From positions 3,224,001-3,288,000 of the forward strand of contig NZ_CP151842.1 of the NCBI RefSeq assembly GCF_038452265.1: DNA of 64,000 bases. The letters are read 5' to 3'. Positions 34,701-43,155 of the stretch are shown here, piece after piece. The number at the start of each line of letters is the position of its first letter. Within the stretch, counting starts at the first letter, position 1. Source of the stretch: Vibrio diazotrophicus (GTDB lineage Bacteria > Pseudomonadota > Gammaproteobacteria > Enterobacterales > Vibrionaceae). The notes beneath the pieces were generated by a model, which did no database searches, had not been told where the DNA came from, and worked only from the letters and a program-made list of their open reading frames with translations. Made by a program: the position numbers and the translations under genes.

Positions 34701-36844
34701 TCAGACTCACCTTTCTTGCGCTTTAACAGAGAGACGACATTCTTTCTTCTTTCGTCATTGAGTTTGTCAAGCTCTGGCATTTCGGGGGCATGACACATAT
34801 CATCCGCCGGTTCTGCCGTTACTCGAGCCTCAAGCACAGACTGCCTGCGGCGCTCCTTCATGCCTCTTATCTTTTCTGCTTTTGATTTTAAAGGGGGAGC
34901 TTTCGCTGATTCAGTTTGAGCATTTTGAGTAATTTCTTTTCGGCGTTGATGGCGCTCAACAGACTTAGCGGTCGGCTTGGCACGATGCTTTTCCAGTTTC
35001 TTCCAGTCCTCAAAAAATAAAATATCTGCGTGATGGCGCTCGTCAAATGATTTTGATGCCTTACGGAGCCAACATGGGGAGAAACCCTCATCTGGTTTAA
35101 ATCGAACATAGATAAAGGAAGAGTTGTCCTGATCTATTCTTGCTTCTAAGCGCCAACTACCATCACTGCGAGCGATGACTTTCCAGTCTTCAAAGTTGGG
35201 GTGATCAGACGCATAGTACATATCGTCATTTAACCTCACCCCCTTGCTTGTCATCGAAACCCAATCTGCAGGTAGAAGGCGTGCTCTAATGGTTGCCTCG
35301 TCCAGTGTACTCAAGGCATGTCGATGCTTTTGAAGATGAATGTTCCAATAATTAATAGGGGTGGGTGCTAACTCTTCCTCGATGAGCAAACTGCATTGAC
35401 CCGCTAAGCTCTCAAAAACTTGACTGTTGTGTTCAAGAACCGCATCAATCAACAACGTATTAACCTCATCAAGAGTTAATACCGCTTCCATTCTTGGATC
35501 TTTATCACCGCGAATATAGTGGCGCCCCCGGGTTGTCCCCATCAAATCATGGATAAGCTTTTCGTTTAATATGTTAAAACGATGCTCCACTATGCCTTTG
35601 AGTTCAGCTCGATAAGGCGGAGCTATACTCAGGTGTCCAATCAAAGGAACAGCAAGATTTTCTGCATCCTGACAAATAAATTCACCACGATCGCATAGAA
35701 GTCTCTGCGGTATGTGGTGACATGGCCATTCACTGTCCTCAATCTCGATGCCATATCGAGCACAGTATTCCTTTTTAGATGTGAACGCATTGACCAACGC
35801 CTGACGGCCAGCTCGCCAAGATGCATATTCGAGAGACACATGAATGCCGACAATCATTCGGCTTTCTTTATCAACCACACAGTAAACAGTTGGCCTACCA
35901 AGCACATGATTACGACGGAACTCAGAAACCACATGTACATCCAAAACAGTCGCATCAAGCTCAAAACAGCTGCCAGGAACAGCCGTATGATCAGTAGCGG
36001 CCCCGCGAAGACCACGGCGATTTCGTTCAAAATCACCAGGTGAAGTTTGCTTCAGAATCAACTCCTGCAGAGGAATAAGCCTTTTAACCCAATATAAAAA
36101 TGCTCGATATTGAGGAACGAGTGCTACCCTACCTTCCAAATCAGCGGCAATTAGTTCCTTTGCATAGAACTCCGTTAACATCTGGTCATAAACCTTCCGG
36201 AATGTCACTTTCTTACCTTTCATTCCGAAACGCTTCATAGCCTTTAGGAATATGGTTTTATCTTTCTCGCTAGTGTTAACACTTGGCGGCGCAGCAAGGC
36301 TTGGTGTGGATAGCCTTATTGGTGCCCCGCGTTTTACTTTACCCGCTACTCGCGCTTTTCCTGCTCCTCCAGAGTTCGTATAAGCCGGTAGGAGTGCATT
36401 GTATTCCTGACCATATTTCCAGTAGAGATTAAGAGAACGGTACAACGCCTGAACATAAACTCCCTGTTTTTTGGCATGTTCAGCAACTACTTTTGAACGT
36501 AAATCAGTAACAAGTTTTAAAAGAAACCAGGGATCCGATATCAAGTCTTTGATTTGCTTTATACGGATATCACGTTTTTGCAGATGAGCAGACGGTACGT
36601 TTCTATCATCAGACTGCTGGTAATGCGGATTCGGGTATTTTTCGGGGCTGATCGCCCCTTCTTCAGCCTGTCGGAGAAAAAATGGCAAATCGACAGCAGC
36701 TGGCCTTTGTAGTTTTGAGCCTTCCACAATTTGAAAGAGGACTGCCATGGCATAATCAGGATAGCAAGCCAATACTCGGTAGAGGCCATCATCAAAACCA
36801 TCTACACCTGCAAATTTCCAAACACTATTGATCTCAACCTGCAT
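34697..36844 (-). CDS. tnsB: Tn7-like transposase subunit TnsB (DDE integrase)
   Basis: TnsB binds the transposon ends and cuts and joins the 3' strands. The 715-residue protein has a retroviral-integrase-type core with D297 (E-L-D-A-T), D385 (L-L-C-D-R-G-E-F) and E420 (G-I-V-E-H-R-F), preceded by helix-turn-helix DNA-binding segments. ATG 36844 follows CGGAGCAGAACT and overlaps the end of tnsA by 11 bases; an upstream in-frame start at 36862 lacks a ribosome-binding site. All catalytic residues are present. Confidence 0.95.
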   Translation of the reverse strand: MQVEINSVWKFAGVDGFDDGLYRVLACYPDYAMAVLFQIVEGSKLQRPAAVDLPFFLRQAEEGAISPEKYPNPHYQQSDDRNVPSAHLQKRDIRIKQIKDLISDPWFLLKLVTDLRSKVVAEHAKKQGVYVQALYRSLNLYWKYGQEYNALLPAYTNSGGAGKARVAGKVKRGAPIRLSTPSLAAPPSVNTSEKDKTIFLKAMKRFGMKGKKVTFRKVYDQMLTEFYAKELIAADLEGRVALVPQYRAFLYWVKRLIPLQELILKQTSPGDFERNRRGLRGAATDHTAVPGSCFELDATVLDVHVVSEFRRNHVLGRPTVYCVVDKESRMIVGIHVSLEYASWRAGRQALVNAFTSKKEYCARYGIEIEDSEWPCHHIPQRLLCDRGEFICQDAENLAVPLIGHLSIAPPYRAELKGIVEHRFNILNEKLIHDLMGTTRGRHYIRGDKDPRMEAVLTLDEVNTLLIDAVLEHNSQVFESLAGQCSLLIEEELAPTPINYWNIHLQKHRHALSTLDEATIRARLLPADWVSMTSKGVRLNDDMYYASDHPNFEDWKVIARSDGSWRLEARIDQDNSSFIYVRFKPDEGFSPCWLRKASKSFDERHHADILFFEDWKKLEKHRAKPTAKSVERHQRRKEITQNAQTESAKAPPLKSKAEKIRGMKERRRQSVLEARVTAEPADDMCHAPEMPELDKLNDERRKNVVSLLKRKKGESE

Positions 36845-37661
36845 AGTTCTGCTCCGAGTCATTCATCTCTACGCACATGACTTTGATTAAGCCTGTTTCC
36901 TCAATAGGATTGTTGAGATCAACAGTTACTTGCTTTGTTGCTAAGAGAATCTTCAATAACATCAAGGACTCGTCTGAATCGATATCTAATGCCTCAATAA
37001 ATTCCTTACAAACGTCCTCAACCAAATATGTTCCCGTGCCGACTAGCGACCTTGCTTTATGCGTCAGTGCTCTTGGATATTGACACCCTTGCCGAAGAGG
37101 AGAGGTGAACCACTGAATGTTTTTTGACTGAATCTGATTGTCTTCAGACATGACGTAAATATGAAAGGGGATACCCAGCAATTGCCACCATACTCTCTCA
37201 ATATCGAGCTTTTCAGCCGTTCTCTTGTTGACGAGATTAGCAGCTGGTTTAACGCTTACAGCCTCATACCATTGTTTAACACCATCCGATCTGGTCAATA
37301 GAAAGTCTGTTGTGATTACGTTCCATTCTTTTGGCTTTGAGTAAGCAATGACAGGATGGTCGACACCCAGTAACTGAGCGATTTTGGTAGATAAATCTAA
37401 AGGTATTAGAGGGAACTGTTCGCGAATATCAATGATGGTGTCGCTAAACTCTGCGAGATAAAAAAACGAAGATTCATGTTCAGAAAGTGTGTGATGTACA
37501 CGCCCTGTTTTTATGCCTTGAATCTTAGCACTGTGGCCATATGAACTTACATCTTGGACGCGAAGCCACGGCTTGTAGGCCTCTCGCACTCCCAAGCCGT
37601 ACTTCTGCTTCAATGCTCGCTGGAAATCTGATAGCGAATCTAGTTTTCTGCGCCCAGCCAA
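36834..37661 (-). CDS. tnsA: Tn7-like transposase subunit TnsA (endonuclease)
   Basis: TnsA cuts the 5' strands so that Tn7-type elements move by cut-and-paste. The 275-residue protein has the restriction-endonuclease-like residues: E63 (S-E-H-E-S-S), D119 (T-T-D-F) and K138 (S-V-K-P-A), matching Tn7 TnsA E63, D114 and K132. The start codon is TTG (37659-37661) with GAGGT seven bases upstream; no ATG or GTG fits. Intact tnsA suggests full excision rather than cointegrate formation. Confidence 0.93.
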   Translation of the reverse strand: MAGRRKLDSLSDFQRALKQKYGLGVREAYKPWLRVQDVSSYGHSAKIQGIKTGRVHHTLSEHESSFFYLAEFSDTIIDIREQFPLIPLDLSTKIAQLLGVDHPVIAYSKPKEWNVITTDFLLTRSDGVKQWYEAVSVKPAANLVNKRTAEKLDIERVWWQLLGIPFHIYVMSEDNQIQSKNIQWFTSPLRQGCQYPRALTHKARSLVGTGTYLVEDVCKEFIEALDIDSDESLMLLKILLATKQVTVDLNNPIEETGLIKVMCVEMNDSEQNYAG

Positions 37662-37694
37662 AATGACCTCTATCCATCAGGTGTTTTAAAGGTC

Positions 37695-37785
37695 ATTATA
37701 GCTTAGTGTACAAACTTTATTATTCCAAAATGACCTTTATGTACAAACTTTAGCGCTTGTGTACAAACTTTATTGTTCCAAAACA
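37695..37785 (-). promoter_or_regulatory. Right transposon end: three TnsB-type repeats and tnsA promoter
   Basis: GTGTACAAACTTTATT occurs at 37706-37721 and 37759-37774, with a shorter copy ATGTACAAACTTTAG at 37739-37753, closely packed as in the Tn7 right end and inverted relative to the left end. A perfect -10 TATAAT (minus strand, 37695-37700) lies just inside, with a weak -35 (ATAATA) 17 bases upstream within the innermost repeat. TnsB bound to the end would therefore cover the tnsA promoter. Confidence 0.8.
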
Positions 37786-37790
37786 ATCTT
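37786..37790. other. Right copy of transposon target-site duplication
   Basis: ATCTT follows the right end (CCAAAACA) and overlaps the first two bases of the yhiN stop codon complement. It matches 25573-25577. Confidence 0.93.
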
Positions 37791-38976
37791 ATACGTTCAG
37801 CCCAGCAACATAGCCGCTCGACCATGCCCATTGGAAGTTGTAGCCACCTAGCCAGCCAGTCACATCCATCACTTCACCAACGAAATACAGACCTTTGATG
37901 TCTTTGCATTCCATCGTTTTAGAAGAAAGAACATCGGTGTCCACGCCGCCAAGGGTCACTTCAGCCGTTCGATAGCCTTCTGTTCCGTTTGGTACCACAC
38001 GCCACTGTTCTAAAGTCTCTCTTATTGCTTCCAGCTCTTTCGGATTAAACTGTTTGAGAGGTTTGTCTACCAGCAACTTACGTTCGATAAACACTTCCAC
38101 TAAACGCTTAGGCAGGACGCGAGCTAAGGTGTTTTTGAGTGTCTGGTTCGGGTGCTTTTCTCGGGAACGAGTTAATAGTTCATCAACATCGACTTCAGGC
38201 ACCAAGTTAATGGTAACCGCTTGTCCCGGCTTCCAGTACGAAGAAATCTGCAAAACTGACGGGCCAGATAAGCCGCGATGGGTAAACAGCAGCGCTTCTT
38301 TAAAGCTTTTTCCACATTCTGCCTGAATTTCAGCAGGAACAGCGATACCCGAAAGCTCCGCTAGTGCGTCTTTGTCTTCAACATGCAGAGTAAAAGGCAC
38401 TAAGCCTGCGGTAGTTGAAATAACAGGTAAACCAAACTGCTCAGCAATCTTGTAACCAAACGGTGTTGCTCCTAGCTTTGGCATTGAAAGACCGCCGGTC
38501 GCCATGACCAATGACTCACACTCAATATCGCCCTGTGTGGTGTGCAACAAGAAACCTTGTTCGGTTTTTTGAATATCGAGCGTCTCGACTTGATAGCGCT
38601 GACTAATGTTTGGAAGATCGCACTCTTCGAGCAACATTTTTACGATGTCTTTCGCCGAGTCTAAACAGAAAAGCTGACCATGAGATCGCTCTTCGAACTC
38701 AATACCATACTTACTCACCATCGAGATGAAATCCCAGTTGGTATACTGCGAAAGCGCCGATTTCACGAAGTGCGGATTGCGGCAAAGGTAGTTTTGAGCC
38801 GAGACATCGTAGTTGGTGAAGTTACAGCGACCACCACCGGAGATAAGAATCTTACGGCCTGGTTTTTTCGCATGATCAATCACCATCACACGGCGTCCAC
38901 GTTTTCCGGCTTGAGCAGCACACATTAGGCCAGCCGCTCCGGCGCCTATGATGACAACATCTACTTTTTCACTCAT
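37789..38976 (-). CDS. yhiN: NAD(P)/FAD-dependent oxidoreductase, YhiN/HI0933 family
   Basis: A 395-residue flavoprotein of the HI0933-like family. It has an N-terminal dinucleotide-binding motif (V-I-I-G-A-G-A-A-G-L-M-C-A), the family motif K-I-L-I-S-G-G-G-R-C-N-F-T-N and the C-terminal L-Y-F-V-G-E-V-M-D-V-T-G-W-L-G-G-Y-N-F-Q. The substrate is unknown. Its stop codon is three bases from the Tn7-like right end; the C-terminus G-Y-V-A-G-L-N-V is complete. The strongly conserved 3' coding part is a plausible attachment site for the transposon's TnsD-type protein. Confidence 0.95.
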   Translation of the reverse strand: MSEKVDVVIIGAGAAGLMCAAQAGKRGRRVMVIDHAKKPGRKILISGGGRCNFTNYDVSAQNYLCRNPHFVKSALSQYTNWDFISMVSKYGIEFEERSHGQLFCLDSAKDIVKMLLEECDLPNISQRYQVETLDIQKTEQGFLLHTTQGDIECESLVMATGGLSMPKLGATPFGYKIAEQFGLPVISTTAGLVPFTLHVEDKDALAELSGIAVPAEIQAECGKSFKEALLFTHRGLSGPSVLQISSYWKPGQAVTINLVPEVDVDELLTRSREKHPNQTLKNTLARVLPKRLVEVFIERKLLVDKPLKQFNPKELEAIRETLEQWRVVPNGTEGYRTAEVTLGGVDTDVLSSKTMECKDIKGLYFVGEVMDVTGWLGGYNFQWAWSSGYVAGLNV

Positions 38977-39043
38977 GACTCATACCAATGCCAGTAATCA
39001 GAACTCTACCCGTCTAGAACTATGTCAGTAGTAAGAACAGGCA

Positions 39044-39071
39044 ATAAAAAAGGACGTACAGCGGTACGTCC
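39044..39071 (-). terminator. Intrinsic terminator after uspB
   Basis: GGACGTAC and GTACGTCC form a perfect eight-base-pair stem (39052-39071) followed on the minus strand by TTTTTTATT. It lies about 95 bases after the uspB stop and before the yhiN start. Confidence 0.9.
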
Positions 39072-39165
39072 TCACTCACTTGAAGCGGCATTTTAACGGT
39101 AAACGTTCACTCTTACCAATGCGTTTATCCAAACTCCTATTCTTCAAAAAAGCACAGAAGTTCTC

Positions 39166-39489
39166 CTAGATCATAAACGCAACCACAGAGGTAAACACCA
39201 CGAGAGACGAAGAGAGAATGAAAAGCTCACGCACACGATCACACTTGCCAGTAAACACTTCATCGTGGTGATGAAGGTACTCTTTACTTTTTAAGTAGTG
39301 ATATAGGCGAACCTGCTTAGACATGTTGCCATGTGTGGTGAAAAAACCCCGTCCATCAACTTGTTGGTAAAGCAACGGGTGAGCTTCTCGCATGATATAA
39401 ATCAGAGCTCGCAGCGCGGTAAGGTATCTTGCTACGTTAATACCAGTAACAATCATTAGCGCTAGTAGAATGGTATCTCCACTGATCAT
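39166..39489 (-). CDS. uspB: Universal stress protein UspB
   Basis: UspB is a small membrane protein induced in stationary phase and linked to ethanol tolerance in E. coli; its mechanism is unknown. The 107-residue protein has membrane helices at about residues 5-30 and 88-107 and the family sequence N-x-A-R-Y-L, D-P/H-L-L-Y-Q-x-V-D-G-x-G-F-F-T-x-H-G and K-Q-V-R-L. ATG follows GGAGGAAAAG. It lies near ftnA and uspA, a common vibrio neighbourhood. Confidence 0.93.
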   Translation of the reverse strand: MISGDTILLALMIVTGINVARYLTALRALIYIMREAHPLLYQQVDGRGFFTTHGNMSKQVRLYHYLKSKEYLHHHDEVFTGKCDRVRELFILSSSLVVFTSVVAFMI

Positions 39490-39565
39490 CTTTTCCTCCC
39501 TACATCCAAAGTAAGAGGGCTACCCGGAGAAAAAGACGATCGTGTTCAGAGTCTTTTTACTGCAA

Positions 39566-40093
39566 TTAAGCAGCAGGGGCATCCATTACCGAAGATGAGC
39601 CTTTTTGTGCCAAAGCAGCTAGATCTTTGTCGATAAAGAACAACGCTTTACCATCTTCACCAACCAGTTCTAGCTTGTCTAAAATCCCTTTAAACAACTT
39701 CTCTTCTTCATGTTGCTCCGCAACGTACCACTGAAGGAAGTTAAATGTTGAGTAGTCTTGCGATGTGAATGCCGCATGAGCCAATTTGTTGATTTTTTCT
39801 GTAATCATTTGCTCATGTTCGTAGGTTTCACGGAACACATCACCTAAGCTTGCAAAGTTATGTCGAGGAGCCTCTATCGCGCCTAAAATCGGCAATGAGC
39901 CTGTTTCGCTGACATAAGTAAACAGTCTTTGCATGTGCTGCATTTCTTCAGCTGCATGAACTCTTAAAAACTCAGCTGCTCCTTCGAATCCTTTATCTTC
40001 ACACCAAGCACTCATTTGTAAGTATAGATTGGATGAGAAAAATTCGAGGTTAATTTGATCATTCAATTGATCAACCATCGTTTGTGAAAGCAT
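39566..40093 (-). CDS. ftnA: Non-haem ferritin
   Basis: Ferritin stores iron as a ferric mineral in a 24-subunit shell. The 175-residue protein has the ferroxidase ligands E17, E49/E50 and H53 in the E-F-x-S-x-x-L-Y-L and A-E-E-M-Q-H-M motifs, and the usual four-helix bundle length. It is transcribed away from uspA, with a 180-base divergent promoter region. I see no clear Fur box directly upstream. Confidence 0.96.
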   Translation of the reverse strand: MLSQTMVDQLNDQINLEFFSSNLYLQMSAWCEDKGFEGAAEFLRVHAAEEMQHMQRLFTYVSETGSLPILGAIEAPRHNFASLGDVFRETYEHEQMITEKINKLAHAAFTSQDYSTFNFLQWYVAEQHEEEKLFKGILDKLELVGEDGKALFFIDKDLAALAQKGSSSVMDAPAA

Positions 40094-40272
40094 AAAACGC
40101 TCCTAAATCATTGTGCAAACTGGAAGTCACTATAACACGATCATTAGTATTTGTTAGTTTGAGCCACCCTCTCATTCAATATGGATATGAGATCATCATG
40201 GCAAAAATGTTTCTAACTAGGTGCTAAAGTTTAATTAACCTAACTTGAGGACAATTAAATGGAGAAGGCATC

Positions 40273-40698
40273 ATGAGCTATAAACACATCTTAGTAGCTG
40301 TTGACCTATCTGAAGATAGCAAATTGCTGGTAGAAAAAGCCGTTGCACTCGCGACACCTCTCAATGCTGCTGTCTCGTTTATCCATATCGACGTCAACTA
40401 TGCCGAACTGTATACCGGACTAATTGATATCAATTTGGCGGAAACTCAGCATCACGCAATGGAAGCATCGCAAACTCAGTTAAAAGAACTGGCAGATCAT
40501 GCCAATTACCCGATTAACCACACTTTAGTAGGCAGTGGTGACTTGAGTAATGAGCTGTGTGACACCATCAATGAGTTCAATATTGACCTTGTGGTTTGTG
40601 GCCATCACCAAGATTTTTGGAGCAAGTTACTCTCTTCAACAAGACAGCTCATAAATTGCTCACCTGTCGACATGTTGGTAGTACCACTTAATGACTGA
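40273..40698 (+). CDS. uspA: Universal stress protein UspA
   Basis: A 141-residue cytoplasmic Usp-domain protein, Y-K-H-I-L-V-A-V-D-L-S-E-D-S at the N-terminus and D-L-V-V-C-G-H-H-Q near the C-terminus, as in E. coli UspA-class proteins, which do not bind ATP strongly (no G-x2-G-x9-G-S motif is visible). It is needed for survival under starvation and oxidative stress. ATG follows GGAGAAGGCATC. Confidence 0.95.
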   Translation: MSYKHILVAVDLSEDSKLLVEKAVALATPLNAAVSFIHIDVNYAELYTGLIDINLAETQHHAMEASQTQLKELADHANYPINHTLVGSGDLSNELCDTINEFNIDLVVCGHHQDFWSKLLSSTRQLINCSPVDMLVVPLND

Positions 40699-40765
40699 CG
40701 AGCAATAATAAATCAGATAGACTGCGGATAATTTCAAACATCCACTTATAGAAATATCCGGGATT

Positions 40766-41653
40766 ATGTTTTATTTATCTGCAGTTACCCTACTTTGGGC
40801 ATTTTCATTTAGCCTGATCGGCGTTTATCTGGCGGGTCAGGTTGACTCTTGGTTCTCAGTGTTCATGCGCGTTGCACTGGCAAGCGTTGTCTTCCTGCCG
40901 TTTTTGAAATTCAAGCAAGTACCAAAAAAACTGATTGTTCAGCTAATGTCTATCGGTGGTATCCAACTTGGATTGATGTATTGCTTCTATTACCAATCGT
41001 TTTTACTGCTCTCTGTTCCAGAAGTATTACTGTTTACCGTATTCACACCTATTTACGTCACTTTGATTTACGATTTGCTTAAAGCACGTTTCTCTCCGTG
41101 GTATCTGGTTACAGCCGCTATCGCAGTAGCTGGTGCGGTGTTCATTAAGTTTGCTGGCATCAATGAGAACTTCGTGATTGGCTTCTTTGTTGTACAAGGT
41201 GCCAACCTCTGTTTTGCAATCGGTCAGGTGGCTTATAAATATGTTATGGAAAACCAAAGCGTAGAGCTTCCTCAACGTACGGTATTTGGTTATTTCTACT
41301 TAGGCGCACTGGTTGTGGCAACCATAGCGTTCACGCTGTTAGGTAACCCATCGAAGCTACCAACCACCTCACTGCAATGGGGTATTCTGATTTACCTTGG
41401 TGTGATTGCATCTGGTCTAGGTTATTTCGTGTGGAACAAGGGCGCGTGTTTGGTTAACGCGGGTGCGTTGGCGATCATGAATAACGCTTTGGTTCCAGCA
41501 GGTTTAATCGTCAACATCGTTATTTGGAACCGCGATGTGGATGTCGCTCGTCTGACTATTGGCGGCATCATCATTTTGTTCTCACTGTGGGTTAACGAAA
41601 CTTGGGTGAAACGTAAAGTTGCTCAAAGCTACAAAGAAGCCGAAAGCGCTTAA
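40766..41653 (+). CDS. EamA-family transporter (carboxylate/amino acid/amine type)
   Basis: A 295-residue inner-membrane protein with about ten hydrophobic segments in two EamA repeats. It starts L-S-A-V-T-L-L-W-A-F-S-F-S-L-I-G, a typical first helix. The conserved F-x-V-Q-G-A-N-L-C-F-A-I-G-Q-V-x-Y-K segment identifies the subfamily annotated as carboxylate/amino acid/amine transporters; the substrate is not known. It ends before a strong bidirectional terminator. Confidence 0.87.
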   Translation: MFYLSAVTLLWAFSFSLIGVYLAGQVDSWFSVFMRVALASVVFLPFLKFKQVPKKLIVQLMSIGGIQLGLMYCFYYQSFLLLSVPEVLLFTVFTPIYVTLIYDLLKARFSPWYLVTAAIAVAGAVFIKFAGINENFVIGFFVVQGANLCFAIGQVAYKYVMENQSVELPQRTVFGYFYLGALVVATIAFTLLGNPSKLPTTSLQWGILIYLGVIASGLGYFVWNKGACLVNAGALAIMNNALVPAGLIVNIVIWNRDVDVARLTIGGIIILFSLWVNETWVKRKVAQSYKEAESA

Positions 41654-41679
41654 TCACAGGTAAGAAAGAATCGCATAGC

Positions 41680-41714
41680 AAAACGCCCATCAGGTTAAGC
41701 CGATGGGCGTTTTT
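41680..41714. terminator. Bidirectional terminator
   Basis: AAAACGCCCATC and GATGGGCGTTTTT form an 11- to 12-bp stem around AGGTTAAGCC. T runs occur on both strands, and the genes on either side converge. Confidence 0.92.
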
Positions 41715-41737
41715 GTATTTGAGGCTTTAAGTAGCCG

Positions 41738-42133
41738 TTAGTGATACTGGGAAGTAAGTGAATACTCACTGCTTGTTGCCTGATTTAACTTGGCAAACTT
41801 CAACTGCAGAGCTTGCTGTTTCTTGGCAAGCTTGCGTTGTTTCTTCAGCACTTTTTCCAGTTTCTTTTGATACTTTTTCTGCGCTTTTAGCGTTTTCTTA
41901 GCAACTTTTAACGCCGCTTTGCTGCTCTTATCAACACTCTTGTCAACGGTAGTACTTTCTTTCGCAACCGGAGCATTCACAGAAAAAGCCTGAGGTTTGC
42001 ACAATCTCTTTTTGTCGGAAGATGAACGAGCGCACGAGCGACATAAGTACTTAGGTGCAACAACGATTCGCTGAATATCTGACAACGAAGCAGTGATATC
42101 GTGACGACTTAATTTACATAAACGCTGAGCCAT
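41738..42133 (-). CDS. Lysine-rich coiled-coil protein behind a Fur-box-like site
   Basis: A 131-residue protein without a recognised family. The N-terminal half contains six cysteines or histidine pairs including C-R-S-C, which could bind metal; the C-terminal half (about residues 55-120) is a highly basic helical segment with repeated K-x-x-K-K patterns. No signal peptide or membrane helix is seen. The ATG at 42133 (M-A-Q-R-L-C) is chosen over one four codons upstream. A Fur-like box 17 bases before the start suggests iron repression. Confidence 0.75.
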   Translation of the reverse strand: MAQRLCKLSRHDITASLSDIQRIVVAPKYLCRSCARSSSDKKRLCKPQAFSVNAPVAKESTTVDKSVDKSSKAALKVAKKTLKAQKKYQKKLEKVLKKQRKLAKKQQALQLKFAKLNQATSSEYSLTSQYH

Positions 42134-42149
42134 AAATACAACCAAACAA

Positions 42150-42168
42150 AAATGATAATGATTCTTGG
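42150..42168 (-). promoter_or_regulatory. Candidate Fur box
   Basis: AAATGATAATGATTCTTGG matches much of the 19-bp Fur consensus GATAATGATAATCATTATC, particularly the core ATGATAATGATT. It lies immediately upstream of the lysine-rich gene, within its expected promoter. Confidence 0.65.
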
Positions 42169-42245
42169 TTATATATAACCCTCTGCTAATAAAAAGGCAA
42201 GCGTACTATTCGTCTGATGTTTTCGTCTGATGTTTCCGCCTGTTA

Positions 42246-43031
42246 TTATTCGCCCGTCATCGCTGCAATCACATAAACATCAAAGCGGTTCTTTTTGGTT
42301 TCTATTGCCATACTTGGCTTTTGCTCTGCCAGCCAATTTGCGTAATCAGGACGCTTCACCACCACTCGTTTAGTCGCAAGTTGCAATGCGGGTTCTAATA
42401 GCGCGTCAGCGTCGTTATCTGCGCCGACAAGAGATTGGAATACGCGCATCTCTTTCTTAACCAAAGCGCTTTTCTTTTTGTTCTCAGGATGCGGATACAT
42501 AGGATCGAGATACACCACATCTGGGCGAACGAAGCTTTCGTCATTGGCTAATTTATTGAGAGCATCGTGACTGGATGCGTGCAGTAGCGTCACGCGCTCT
42601 GATACCCAACCACCAATTTCACTGTCCTGCTTGGCTCGATTTAATCCATCATCCAACAATGCCGCAACCACAGGATGACGCTCCACCATTTGTACTTTGC
42701 AGCCCAAAGAGGCTAAAACAAATGCATCTCGGCCTAAACCAGCCGTCCCATCCAGCACCGTAGGTGTGGCACCTTTATTGAGCCCTGCAGCTTTTGCAAT
42801 GGATTGACCTTTACCGCCACCAAACTTACGACGATGCGCCACCGCCCCGGTGACCCAATCAACGAAGATGGCTCCCAGCTTAGGTTCATCGACTTTACGC
42901 AGTTCTAATTGCTCGCTGGTGAGTACCAGCGCAAAAACGCTTTCATCACTGTGTGTAAGCTTCCAGCGTGTTGCTATTTCATCAAGCTCAGAAGCGCGTT
43001 CAGGGGCTTCACAAATCAGTTGTAGCTGCAA
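42246..43031 (-). CDS. rsmJ: 16S rRNA (guanine1516-N2)-methyltransferase
   Basis: RsmJ methylates G1516 in the 30S decoding region. The 261-residue protein has a SAM motif V-L-D-G-T-A-G-L-G-R-D-A-F-V-L-A, the catalytic-loop-like V-Y-L-D-P-M-Y-P-H-P, and the family segment R-R-K-F-G-G-G-K-G-Q. It is transcribed alone, divergent from asnC. Confidence 0.95.
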   Translation of the reverse strand: MQLQLICEAPERASELDEIATRWKLTHSDESVFALVLTSEQLELRKVDEPKLGAIFVDWVTGAVAHRRKFGGGKGQSIAKAAGLNKGATPTVLDGTAGLGRDAFVLASLGCKVQMVERHPVVAALLDDGLNRAKQDSEIGGWVSERVTLLHASSHDALNKLANDESFVRPDVVYLDPMYPHPENKKKSALVKKEMRVFQSLVGADNDADALLEPALQLATKRVVVKRPDYANWLAEQKPSMAIETKKNRFDVYVIAAMTGE

Positions 43032-43155
43032 AGTGTCATTCCATAATGAGTTTCAAAAATCGCTGCCAGTGTAGCGGATTTTCATCAGAAACCTAAGGTT
43101 TCAGTGTGATAAGATGCGGAAGAATCTTCGTTGAATAAGTGAACTAGGAACCTGT

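Larger units (their letters stand above)
25578..37785. mobile_element. Complete Tn7-like transposon (12,208 bp) at the 3' end of yhiN
   Basis: Both ends start TGTTT and share an almost identical 27-bp inverted terminus (left TGTTTAGGCACAATAAAG, right TGTTTTGGAACAATAAAG, both continuing TTTGTACAC). ATCTT duplications flank it. Inside are tnsA-tnsB-tnsC and two tniQ-family genes reading leftward from the right end, plus a HEPN-STAND cargo gene, an IS1111-group insertion and a small gene near the left end. The right end abuts the 3' end of yhiN, with three bases between stop codon and element, the same polarity as Tn7 at glmS. No cas genes or CRISPR repeats are present. All parts look intact, so it may be mobile. 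Confidence 0.95.

Noticed and set aside
25578..37785. CRISPR-associated Tn7 transposon (CAST)
   Set aside because: tnsABC and a short TniQ are present, but I find no cas5-8, cas7, cas6 or cas12k gene and no repeat-spacer array anywhere in the element.
42575..43074. Plus-strand open frames across rsmJ
   Set aside because: They mirror a well-conserved gene and have no start signals.
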